A stretch of DNA of 64,000 bases from Micromonospora sp. WMMD1155 (GTDB taxonomy: Bacteria; Actinomycetota; Actinomycetes; Mycobacteriales; Micromonosporaceae), in assembly GCF_029581275.1 (NCBI RefSeq), contig NZ_CP120742.1, positions 2,392,501 to 2,456,500 on the forward strand, in the 5' to 3' direction. The stretch's first letter is position 1. Each line of letters begins with the position of its first letter. The position numbers and the translations under genes are program-made. Shown here piece after piece: positions 31,847 to 38,891 of this stretch. Below the pieces are notes generated by a model. That model was not told the origin of the DNA. It was given only the letters and a program-made list of their open reading frames with translations, and searched no databases.

Positions 31847-32751
31847 CACCGATGGGCAGCCTGGAACTGATCGCGGTGGTCTCCGGAGCCGCCTGTGTGG
31901 CCGGGCTGCTGCTGGCCGTGGTGGCGTTGGTGGGCACCCGTCGGCCCCCGGGGCCGCGCCCGGGGGGCGGGTCCGGCCTCGGTCGGCTGTGGCGCGGACC
32001 CGGCAACACGGCGGCCGAACAACGGTCCTACCAGGCGTTGCTGATCGCCGCGCTGGCGGCGGGCGCGCTGGCGTTCCTGCTGACCGGGCTGCCGGTGGTG
32101 GGGCTCCTCGTCGCGGTCGCGGTGCCCGGCACCCCGTGGCTGTTCGGTGTGGGCAAGGCCGAACAACGGGCGATCGCCCGGATCGAGGCGGTCGGCGAGT
32201 GGACCCGCCGACTCAAGGACGTCTCCAGCACCGGTCAGGGCCTCCAACAGTCGATCATCGGCACGATCGGCAGTGTGCCGCCCGGCATCGAGGACGAGGT
32301 ACGGCTGCTCGCCGCCCGCCTACAGGCCGGCTGGATGGCCCGCTCCGCGCTGTTGGCGTTCGCCGACGACATCGCCGACCCGGTCTGCGACCAGGTGGTC
32401 GCGGCGTTGATCCTGCACCTCTCCGACCGGGGTGAACGGCTCGGCGACGTGCTCGGCTCGATCGCCGGTGCGGCATCGGCGGAGGTGGCCACCCGTCGGG
32501 AGATCGAGGCCAAGCGCACCCAGCCCCGGTTCGCGGTCCGCTTCCTCACCGGAATGACCCTGGCGACCCTCGCGTACGGGCTGATCAACACCGAGTACAT
32601 CAGGCCGTACGGCACACCGCTCGGTCAGGTGGTGATGGCCGTCCTCGGTGCCGCCTTCATCGGCCTGCTGGCCTGGGTGCGGTCGATGAGCCAGCCACAG
32701 CGGCCGGCCCGGTTCCTCCCGGCGCCCGACCCGAGCGAAGTGATCGCATGA
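31843..32751 (+). CDS. tadB: TadB-like inner-membrane platform protein
   Basis: The 302-aa protein is a type II secretion F-domain (GspF-like) membrane protein. Two N-terminal helices lead into a cytoplasmic helical bundle (about 110-210; IEAVGEWTRRLKDVSSTGQGLQQSI, LLAFADDIADPVCDQVVAALILHLSDRG) with two more helices at the C-terminus (FLTGMTLATLAYGL, VVMAVLGAAFIGLLAWV). With TadC it forms the platform on which TadA works. GTG 31843 overlaps the tadA stop; ATG 31852 is an alternative. The 3' end overlaps tadC by ATGA. Confidence 0.88.
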   Translation: MTPMGSLELIAVVSGAACVAGLLLAVVALVGTRRPPGPRPGGGSGLGRLWRGPGNTAAEQRSYQALLIAALAAGALAFLLTGLPVVGLLVAVAVPGTPWLFGVGKAEQRAIARIEAVGEWTRRLKDVSSTGQGLQQSIIGTIGSVPPGIEDEVRLLAARLQAGWMARSALLAFADDIADPVCDQVVAALILHLSDRGERLGDVLGSIAGAASAEVATRREIEAKRTQPRFAVRFLTGMTLATLAYGLINTEYIRPYGTPLGQVVMAVLGAAFIGLLAWVRSMSQPQRPARFLPAPDPSEVIA

Positions 32752-33620
32752 TCGTCAACTGGCAGTTGGTCATGGCGGTGTGTGGCGGCGCCGGCATCGG
32801 GTTGGGTGTGTTCCTGGTGATCCGGGAACTCGTACCGGCGACTCCGGCGCTCGGTCCGGCGCTGCGCCGGCTGCACCAACCGGCGGGCACCGGCCAGGTC
32901 GCCGAGTCCGCCTCCCGCCGGTTGGACTGGTTGAGCGGGTTCACCCGCTGGCTGCGGCCGCCCCACCGGCAACTCGCCCTGATCGGCCAGACCGCCGAGC
33001 AGTACACGCTGTCGGTCCTGCTCTCCGCACTGATCGGGCTGGCCACGCCGACTCTGCTCGGGGCGGCGCTGTTGGTGCTCGGCGTTCCGGTCCCGCTCGT
33101 CGTACCGGTGCTCGGCAGCCTCGGCCTGGCGCTGATCGGCGCTCTGCTCGCCCACCGCGCGGTACTGACCAAGGCCGACGCCGCCCGCGACGAGTTCCGC
33201 CAGGCCGTCTGCACCTACCTGGACCTGGTGGCGTTGCAGCTCTCCGCGGCGCACGGCCCGGTGCAGTCGCTGGAACGGGCCGCGGCGGTCTGCGACGGCT
33301 GGGTGTTCGACCGGCTCCAGGAGTCGTTGCGGATCGCCCAGATGCAGATGCACGCGCCCTGGGACGAACTGCGCGACCTCGCCGACAAGATCGGCATCCC
33401 GGAGCTGGGCGACGTGGGCGCGATCATGCGCTCGTCCGGCAGTGAGGGCGCCCAGGTGCACGAGACCCTACGCAGCCGGGCCGACTCGCTGCGCGACCAG
33501 ATCCGCACCGACAACCTCGCTCGCGCCGAGGCGGTCACCAGCAAGCTCGACATCCCGGGCGCGCTGCTCGTCTTCGTGCTGCTCGGCTTCGTCCTCTATC
33601 CGTTCATCGCCCGTCTCTGA
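32748..33620 (+). CDS. tadC: TadC-like inner-membrane platform protein
   Basis: The 290-aa protein is the second GspF-type platform subunit. It has a single N-terminal helix, a helical soluble part (RQLALIGQTAEQYTLSVLLSAL and following), two central helices, and a second bundle (REFRQ-like ARDEFRQAVCTYLDLVALQLS, SLERAAAVCDGWVF) ending in a final helix (GALLVFVLLGFVLYPFI). The motif IGIPELGDVGAIM in the cytoplasmic bundle is typical of TadC. It overlaps tadB and is followed after 26 bp by the pilin-like gene, which has its own Shine-Dalgarno (GAAGGAG). Confidence 0.88.
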   Translation: MIVNWQLVMAVCGGAGIGLGVFLVIRELVPATPALGPALRRLHQPAGTGQVAESASRRLDWLSGFTRWLRPPHRQLALIGQTAEQYTLSVLLSALIGLATPTLLGAALLVLGVPVPLVVPVLGSLGLALIGALLAHRAVLTKADAARDEFRQAVCTYLDLVALQLSAAHGPVQSLERAAAVCDGWVFDRLQESLRIAQMQMHAPWDELRDLADKIGIPELGDVGAIMRSSGSEGAQVHETLRSRADSLRDQIRTDNLARAEAVTSKLDIPGALLVFVLLGFVLYPFIARL

Positions 33621-33646
33621 CCCCCGTCCGCACGAAGGAGCACGTC

Positions 33647-33850
33647 ATGCCCATCTTCAGCTATCTGCACGTCGTGTTGACGACGCGCCTGGCCGAGCTG
33701 CGCCGCGACGGCGAGCGCGGCGACAGCCCGGTGCCCACCGCGGTGATCATCGCCGGCCTGGTCGTGGTCGCCATGGCCGTCACCGCGCTGGCCCTGACCA
33801 AGGCCGAGAACTGGATGGACAACATCCCGGACTACACGGAGCCGGAGTAG
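33647..33850 (+). CDS. Flp-pilin-like small membrane protein
   Basis: The 67-aa product has the length and layout of an Flp pilin: a charged N-terminal leader of about 30 residues, one hydrophobic helix (TAVIIAGLVVVAMAVTALAL) and a short polar tail (TKAENWMDNIPDYTEPE). Its place right after tadC and before the TadE-like genes is the usual pilin position. However, the expected processing site G-x4-E is not present: RGDSPVPT has Pro where the conserved Glu5 should be. It could be a diverged pilin or a small assembly factor. A strong GAAGGAG precedes the ATG. Confidence 0.6.
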   Translation: MPIFSYLHVVLTTRLAELRRDGERGDSPVPTAVIIAGLVVVAMAVTALALTKAENWMDNIPDYTEPE

Positions 33851-33855
33851 CCGGG

Positions 33856-34302
33856 ATGCGCCGAGCCGCGTTCCCACTGTGGCGCCGGGCGGTCGAGGCC
33901 GCCCGGCGCCACCTCGCGGCCGGTGACCGGGATCGGGGCGCCAACCCGGTGGAGCTGGCCGTGATGATGCCGCTGATCCTGGTGCTGCTCTTCGCCTCGA
34001 TCCAGATCGCGGCCGTCTTCCTGGCCCGCTCGACCGCGTTGAACGCCGCACAGGGCGGTGTCAACGCCCAGCGGTCCTACCAGGCGGCGAACGGCGCCGG
34101 GGAGGACAGCGCCACGAAGTTCCTGGAGTCCGCCGGCGGCTGGTTGGTGGGCTGGAAGGCACCCGGCCCGAGCTGCGTGATCATCAACGACGTCGAGGTG
34201 ACCTGCACCGTCAGCGGCCGGTCCCTGTCGGTGGTGCCGGGCGTGGACTTCGCGATTCAGCAGACCGCCCACGGAACGGTGGAGAGGGTGACCCCGCCGT
34301 GA
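33856..34302 (+). CDS. tadE: TadE-like pseudopilin
   Basis: The 148-aa protein has a TadE signature: a basic leader, then RGANPVELAVMMPLILVLLF, where Gly is followed at +5 by Glu, the cleavage and assembly signature of minor pilins. The following helix and the periplasmic part (SCVIINDVEVTCTVSG with two Cys) fit the family. A24 peptidase is expected to process it. The ATG lies 5 bp after the pilin-like stop and the end overlaps the next gene (GTGA). It probably caps or initiates the pilus. Confidence 0.85.
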   Translation: MRRAAFPLWRRAVEAARRHLAAGDRDRGANPVELAVMMPLILVLLFASIQIAAVFLARSTALNAAQGGVNAQRSYQAANGAGEDSATKFLESAGGWLVGWKAPGPSCVIINDVEVTCTVSGRSLSVVPGVDFAIQQTAHGTVERVTPP

Positions 34303-34766
34303 ACCGCACCGCCGAGCGGGGCTCGGTATCCATCGAGGTGGCGGTGCTCGCGCCCGCGTTCATCGCGTTGATGGTGCTGGCCGGCGTGGTCGGGCGTACC
34401 GCGCTCGCCGCCGAGGCGGTCGAGGCCGCGGTCCACGACGCCGCCCGCGCCGCCTCCATCTCGCGGAACTCGACGGCCGCGAAGACGGCGGCGCGGGAGG
34501 CCGCCCAGAAGCAACTCGACTGGCACGGCCTGGCCTGCGCGAACGATCTGGACCCCACGTTCACCGGTTCGGTGGCCGGTAAGGCGACCAGCTTCGACGA
34601 TGCCTTCGGCAGCACGGTCGGCCAGGACGCCACGGTGACGGTCGAGATCGTCTGCCTGGTCTCGTTCGACGACATCTCGCTCGGGATCCTGCCCGGGATG
34701 CCCGGCGGGAAGCAGATCACCGCGAACTTCACCTCGCCCCTGGACCGCTACCGGAGCCGGCAGTGA
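34299..34766 (+). CDS. TadF/TadE-like pseudopilin
   Basis: The 155-aa protein repeats the minor-pilin plan with a very short leader: MNRTAERGSVSIEVAVLAPAF. The G-x4-E signature is present (Gly, then Glu at +5), followed by a membrane helix and an extracellular domain with Ala-rich helices (AAEAVEAAVHDAARAAS) and two Cys (HGLACAND, VEIVCLV). It overlaps both neighbours by 4 bp. A TadF label is by position; sequence alone cannot separate E and F types. Confidence 0.8.
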   Translation: MNRTAERGSVSIEVAVLAPAFIALMVLAGVVGRTALAAEAVEAAVHDAARAASISRNSTAAKTAAREAAQKQLDWHGLACANDLDPTFTGSVAGKATSFDDAFGSTVGQDATVTVEIVCLVSFDDISLGILPGMPGGKQITANFTSPLDRYRSRQ

Positions 34767-35212
34767 CCGCCACCGCGCCGTCACCCGAGCGCCCACCCTC
34801 GGGTGAGCACGGCCGGGTGAGCATCTTCCTCGCGGTGACGATGATCGGAGTGCTGGCCGTCATCGGCCTCTCCTTCGACGGCGCCGGGCAGTTACGCACC
34901 CTGCAACGCGCCCAGAACCTGGCCGCCGAGGCGGCCCGGGCCGGCGGTCAGGCCATCGACCGGGCCACCGCCATCGAGGGCGGACCGAAGCGGATCGACG
35001 AGGACGAGGCGGTCGTCGCGGTCGCCAACTACCTGGCCGCCGTCGACACCGCCGGTCACACGGTGAGCTTCCCCGTGGTCGACGGGGAAACCCGGATCCG
35101 GGTGACAGTCAGCATCACCTACCACCGCTCGATGCTCGGACCGTTCGTCAGTGCCGACACCGTCACCGTCACCGGCGAGGCAACCGCGAGTGCCATTACC
35201 GCAACACCGTAG
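34763..35212 (+). CDS. TadG-like Flp assembly protein
   Basis: The 149-aa product has the leader EHGRVSIFLAVTMIGVLAVIGLSF, a hydrophobic helix, then Ala-rich helices (LQRAQNLAAEAARAGGQAI) and a C-terminal beta part. The Gly of the expected G-x4-E is followed at +5 by Phe, so it is probably not cleaved like TadE. This matches short TadG-like proteins in which a DGAGQLRTLQRAQNLAAEAA-type segment (Asp-Gly with a long helix) is conserved; full TadG proteins are longer and carry a VWA domain, which is missing here. It overlaps its upstream neighbour by 4 bp. Confidence 0.7.
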   Translation: MTATAPSPERPPSGEHGRVSIFLAVTMIGVLAVIGLSFDGAGQLRTLQRAQNLAAEAARAGGQAIDRATAIEGGPKRIDEDEAVVAVANYLAAVDTAGHTVSFPVVDGETRIRVTVSITYHRSMLGPFVSADTVTVTGEATASAITATP

Positions 35213-35226
35213 GAAGGAAGGCAGCC

Positions 35227-36792
35227 ATGCCCGCATCGGGTGGGTCCGTCGTACGGCGGACCGGACGGATCCTCACCGGCATCGGCGCGCTGGCCGTGCT
35301 CCTGGTGCTGCTGATCGGTGCGCCGATCGCACTGCTGGCCTTCGCCGGCAACCCCCTGCCCGACCACCTTCCCACGATCGGCGAGGTGGGCACCGCCCTG
35401 ACCAGCCGGGACGACGGTCAACTCTTCCTGCGCGCACTCGCCGTCGCCGGTTGGTTCGGCTGGGCCACCTTCGCCTTCTCCGTCCTCGTCGAGCTGGGTG
35501 CGCAGACCCTGCGCCGGCCGGCCCCGAGGTTGCCCGGGATGGGCCGCCAGCAGAGGGCCGCCGCGGCGCTGGTCGGCTCGGTGGCGCTGATCCTCGTCGC
35601 CAGCCCGGCCGCCGCCAGCGCGGCCGCGATCTACGGCCCCCCGGCGTACTCGGGCACTGTCACGTCGACGGCCGCCACGGTGGCCGCGCCGACCCGCGCG
35701 GGCGCGACGCCCGACACGGCAGCCCCGCTGGCCCGTGGTGGACCACTCGGGCTGGCCGGGACGGAGGTGGCCGCACCCGGCGGACCGGCGGCGAACGGTG
35801 AGGCCGCGCCGGTGTACCGGGTGGCTCGGGGCGACTACCTCGGTGAGGTGGCCGAGCGTTATCTGGACGAGTTCGGTGACTACCGACAGCTCGCCAAGCT
35901 GAACAAGCTCGACGACCCGGATCGGATCCGCCCCGGCCAGCTACTCCGGCTGCCGTCGGAGGCCGCCGACCAGGGGGCCCGCCAGCACGCGAGCGGCCGA
36001 CTGATCGGCCCGGCCGCCGCGCCGAAACCGCCCGCACCCCCGCCGGCGCCCGAACGGACCGCACCGCAGCGGGTGGACCCGGCACCATCCAGCGGTACGC
36101 GGTCAGCGGCGCAACCACCCGCGATGACTGTCGGAGCGGCCCGGGCCGGTGCGGACGACCGGGTGAACCGACCGCTGGCGGTCTCCGCCGTACTGGCCGT
36201 GGCGAGCATCGTCGGCGCCCAGATCGGCGCGGTCCTGGGTCTGCGTCGACGCCCGGCCACCGCCGGGGCGGCTCCCCGACTGGCCGCATCTTCCCGCAAA
36301 CCCCGGGGCAGCACGGCGCGCAGCACGGGCAGCACGGCGCGGAGCACGGGCAGCGGCAGCGGCAGCGGCAGTCCGGGCCGAACCACGAGCGCCGCCCGGC
36401 GGACCACCGGCGCGGCGGCCGGAAGTGGTGCGGCCTGGGCCGCCAGCCGGGCGGCGGCAGCCATCGAGGCTCCGACGCCACCGACCGGCCGGGCGGCGGC
36501 GGGCGACAGCGACACCACGCCCCGCAGCAGCGGCAGACCACCTGCCGGCGGCGGGATGGCTCCCCCCGGTAGCACGGCCTTCCCCGGCGGCGGGATGGCT
36601 CTATCCGGCGGCACCGCACCTTACGGCGGCACGGCACCTCAGGGCGGCGGGGTCGATCCCGCCGGAACGCCGGGGTGGGGCGATGACGACGGTTGGGCTG
36701 GTGACGGCGACGAGGGTGGCCTGCTCAACGGCGGGCACGGTCTGGATTCCGTGCCGGACGGGCCACCGGTCGGCCGCCACCGACGCGGCTGA
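35227..36792 (+). CDS. LysM-domain membrane protein at the end of the Tad locus
   Basis: The 521-aa protein has three N-terminal membrane segments (residues about 15-38, 72-95 and 117-135), then a LysM domain (about 198-240; VYRVARGDYLGEVAERYL, LAKLNKLDDPDRIRPGQLL) that binds peptidoglycan, a further helix (about 319-335) and a low-complexity C-terminus with ARSTGSTARSTGSGSGSGS and PPAGGG-type repeats. It is the last gene of the Tad unit, 14 bp after the TadG-like gene, with a GGAAGGAAGG ribosome site. It may anchor the pilus to the wall. The repeats in the tail could vary in length by slippage. Confidence 0.75.
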   Translation: MPASGGSVVRRTGRILTGIGALAVLLVLLIGAPIALLAFAGNPLPDHLPTIGEVGTALTSRDDGQLFLRALAVAGWFGWATFAFSVLVELGAQTLRRPAPRLPGMGRQQRAAAALVGSVALILVASPAAASAAAIYGPPAYSGTVTSTAATVAAPTRAGATPDTAAPLARGGPLGLAGTEVAAPGGPAANGEAAPVYRVARGDYLGEVAERYLDEFGDYRQLAKLNKLDDPDRIRPGQLLRLPSEAADQGARQHASGRLIGPAAAPKPPAPPPAPERTAPQRVDPAPSSGTRSAAQPPAMTVGAARAGADDRVNRPLAVSAVLAVASIVGAQIGAVLGLRRRPATAGAAPRLAASSRKPRGSTARSTGSTARSTGSGSGSGSPGRTTSAARRTTGAAAGSGAAWAASRAAAAIEAPTPPTGRAAAGDSDTTPRSSGRPPAGGGMAPPGSTAFPGGGMALSGGTAPYGGTAPQGGGVDPAGTPGWGDDDGWAGDGDEGGLLNGGHGLDSVPDGPPVGRHRRG

Positions 36793-36910
36793 TCCGGACC
36801 GGCCGAGGACGATCCGGACCCGGCCCGATCGAGAGCCACCGTGATCTGGTGTCTCCGTCGACCCTCGACCCCTCGCAGCGGACCCGGGGGCGAGGGTCCC
36901 CGGAGAGCGG

Positions 36911-36946
36911 TATACCTGTGAGTCATAAATATGACTCACAGGTATA
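36911..36946. repeat. perfect 17-bp palindrome with TATGACTC core
   Basis: TATACCTGTGAGTCATA (36911-36927) is perfectly complementary to 36930-36946, with AA between. GAGTCATA/TATGACTC is shared with the palindrome at 1996-2037. The site is in a 232-bp gene-free gap between the LysM gene and the end of a convergent Rieske gene, the place for a terminator, but AT-richness and lack of a T-run argue for a protein-binding or mobile repeat. Confidence 0.8.
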
Positions 36947-37024
36947 AGCCTTGAAAGCATTACCGCCGCCGACGCGCGGCAGCATCACCCCCAAGGGCAG
37001 ACTGCCGAGGCGTGGAGACAGCCG

Positions 37025-37879
37025 TCAGGGCAGGCGGGTCTGGAGCACGCCGTTCTGGATCCGGGTGGGCAGGATCTGCTGGTCGTTGCCGGACGGCCCC
37101 TGCACGACCTCACCACCGTTGAGCCGGAACGCGCTGCCGTGCCACGGGCAGACCACGCAGGCGTGACCATCGATCTCCTGCACCTCGCCCTCGCCGAGTG
37201 GTCCGCTCTGGTGCGGGCAGCGCTCCAACATCACTGTCACCTCGTCACCGTGGCGGTAGAGGATCACCGAGATGTCGTCGTCCACCTCCCGGGTGATCAG
37301 GGTGCGCTGCGGCAGCGTCGCCATGTCGACGAGCGAGTGCCAGCCATCGGTCATCCGGCGCAACTCGGAGATGCTCTGGTTGACCTGTGCCCCTTGCTTG
37401 TACGCGAGGTGACCCCCGATGTACGCCCCGAGGCTGACCGTGGAGAGGCCGAGGAAGCCGAGGGCGCGACCGACGCCGTGCCGACCGGACATCCGCGCGG
37501 CCAACGAGCCGGCGTAGAGCGTCAGGCCTACGGTGTTGGCGGCGGCGTGCACCAGGCCGACCCGGCGCTGGTCCCGGGCGAGTGCCGCCCAGTCGTTCAG
37601 CCCGGCGATCGCCGCCGGCACCGCGCTGACGGTGCCCAGCCCGACAAGCATGGTGGCGGGTCGGCGTTGCCCGGGCATCAGGTCGAGGACCGCGGCGCTG
37701 ATCCACGCGCCGACCGGCACCTGCACCATCGCCGGGTGCAGCGGATGCCCGATGGTCACCCCGTGCAGCAGGTCCCGCAGCCGGCGCGGACGCAGCGTGC
37801 TGAGGACGACTCGCTGCAACCGGTCACCCGTCCGGTCCAGCCTGGATGCCTGCTCAACTTTCGTCAAAAGTGCTCGCAC
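37025..37879 (-). CDS. DUF2231 membrane domain fused to Rieske ferredoxin domain
   Basis: The 284-aa protein has an N-terminal DUF2231 membrane part (about residues 35-160; GHPLHPAMVQVPVGAW, then four helices) and a C-terminal Rieske [2Fe-2S] domain (about 180-284; CPHQSGPLGEGEV and CPWHGSAF supply the Cys-His/Cys-His ligands). Such fusions are found in actinobacteria and may pass electrons at the membrane. No redox partner gene is adjacent. The GTG at 37879 opens VRALLTKVEQASRLD; longer starts are low-complexity. It is divergent from an enoyl-CoA hydratase gene. Confidence 0.85.
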   Translation of the reverse strand: MRALLTKVEQASRLDRTGDRLQRVVLSTLRPRRLRDLLHGVTIGHPLHPAMVQVPVGAWISAAVLDLMPGQRRPATMLVGLGTVSAVPAAIAGLNDWAALARDQRRVGLVHAAANTVGLTLYAGSLAARMSGRHGVGRALGFLGLSTVSLGAYIGGHLAYKQGAQVNQSISELRRMTDGWHSLVDMATLPQRTLITREVDDDISVILYRHGDEVTVMLERCPHQSGPLGEGEVQEIDGHACVVCPWHGSAFRLNGGEVVQGPSGNDQQILPTRIQNGVLQTRLP

Positions 37880-38089
37880 CCGTACCGACTTCCCGGCGAA
37901 GGGGGTCGCAAACCGGTCGCGGGCGACAAAACTGCCACTCAGCGTGAGCGTGTCCTCGCGACGCGACGGTCCAGGACGGGACGTCGCCCCGCTCGGTGCC
38001 AAGATCTCTGCGGATCTCGGGCGCGGGCGCGGGCCGTCGCAAGATCGACCGGGATTGTGGGCACCGGGCGGCGCGGGCATGCTGAGCCG

Positions 38090-38890
38090 ATGGGTGTGCG
38101 GGTGGAGCGTTCCGGGCCGGTGACGACTGTGGTGCTGGATCGGGCGGCGGCTCGCAACGCCGTGGACGGGCCGACCGCCCGGGCGTTGGCCGACGCCTTC
38201 CGGGCCTTCGAGGCCGACCCGGACGCGTCGGTGGCCGTGCTCTGGGGCGCCGGTGGCACGTTCTGCGCCGGGGCCGACCTGAAGGCGATCGGTACGCCGA
38301 GTGGCAACCGGGTGGAGCCGGAGGGCGACGGGCCGATGGGTCCGACCCGGATGGCGCTCAACAAGCCGGTGATCGCGGCGATCTCCGGGTACGCGGTGGC
38401 CGGCGGGCTCGAGTTGGCGCTCTGGTGCGACCTGCGGGTCGCCGAGTCCGACGCGACGCTCGGGGTGTTCTGCCGCCGCTGGGGGGTGCCGCTGATCGAC
38501 GGTGGCACCGTCCGGCTGCCCCGGTTGATCGGCGAGAGCCGGGCGATGGACCTGATCCTCACCGGCCGCCCGGTGGCGGCGGACGAGGCGTACACGATGG
38601 GGTTGGTCAATCGGGTGGTGCCACCCGGCCAGGCCCGGGCGGCGGCCGAGGAGCTGGCGGCGACGATCGCCCGACACCCGCAGACCTGCCTGCGCAACGA
38701 CCGGGCGGCGATGCTGGCCGCCGCCGGGCGTTCTGAGCCGGAGGCACTGGCGACCGAGTTGGTGTACGGGATGGACTCGCTGGCGGCGGACGCGCTGGCC
38801 GGCGCGGCCCGGTTCGCGGCGGGCGAGGGCCGGCACGGCACGACGCCGCCGGGAGGGTGGGACCTCCCGACGGCGTCGGCTACCGGGTGA
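38090..38890 (+). CDS. enoyl-CoA hydratase/isomerase family protein
   Basis: The 266-aa protein is a crotonase-fold enzyme. The oxyanion-hole segments GAGGTFCAGADLKAI and ISGYAVAGGLELALWCDLRVAE are clear, and a helical C-terminus closes the trimer. In true hydratases two Glu act at positions in the region GVFCRRWGVPLIDGGTVRLPRL; here the second half has Gly/Asp in one of these places, so activity may be isomerase- or hydrolase-like rather than hydration. It stands alone, divergent from the Rieske gene, and its end is 1 bp from the end of the GH87 gene. The pathway is not apparent from context. Confidence 0.85.
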   Translation: MGVRVERSGPVTTVVLDRAAARNAVDGPTARALADAFRAFEADPDASVAVLWGAGGTFCAGADLKAIGTPSGNRVEPEGDGPMGPTRMALNKPVIAAISGYAVAGGLELALWCDLRVAESDATLGVFCRRWGVPLIDGGTVRLPRLIGESRAMDLILTGRPVAADEAYTMGLVNRVVPPGQARAAAEELAATIARHPQTCLRNDRAAMLAAAGRSEPEALATELVYGMDSLAADALAGAARFAAGEGRHGTTPPGGWDLPTASATG

Positions 38891-38891
38891 A

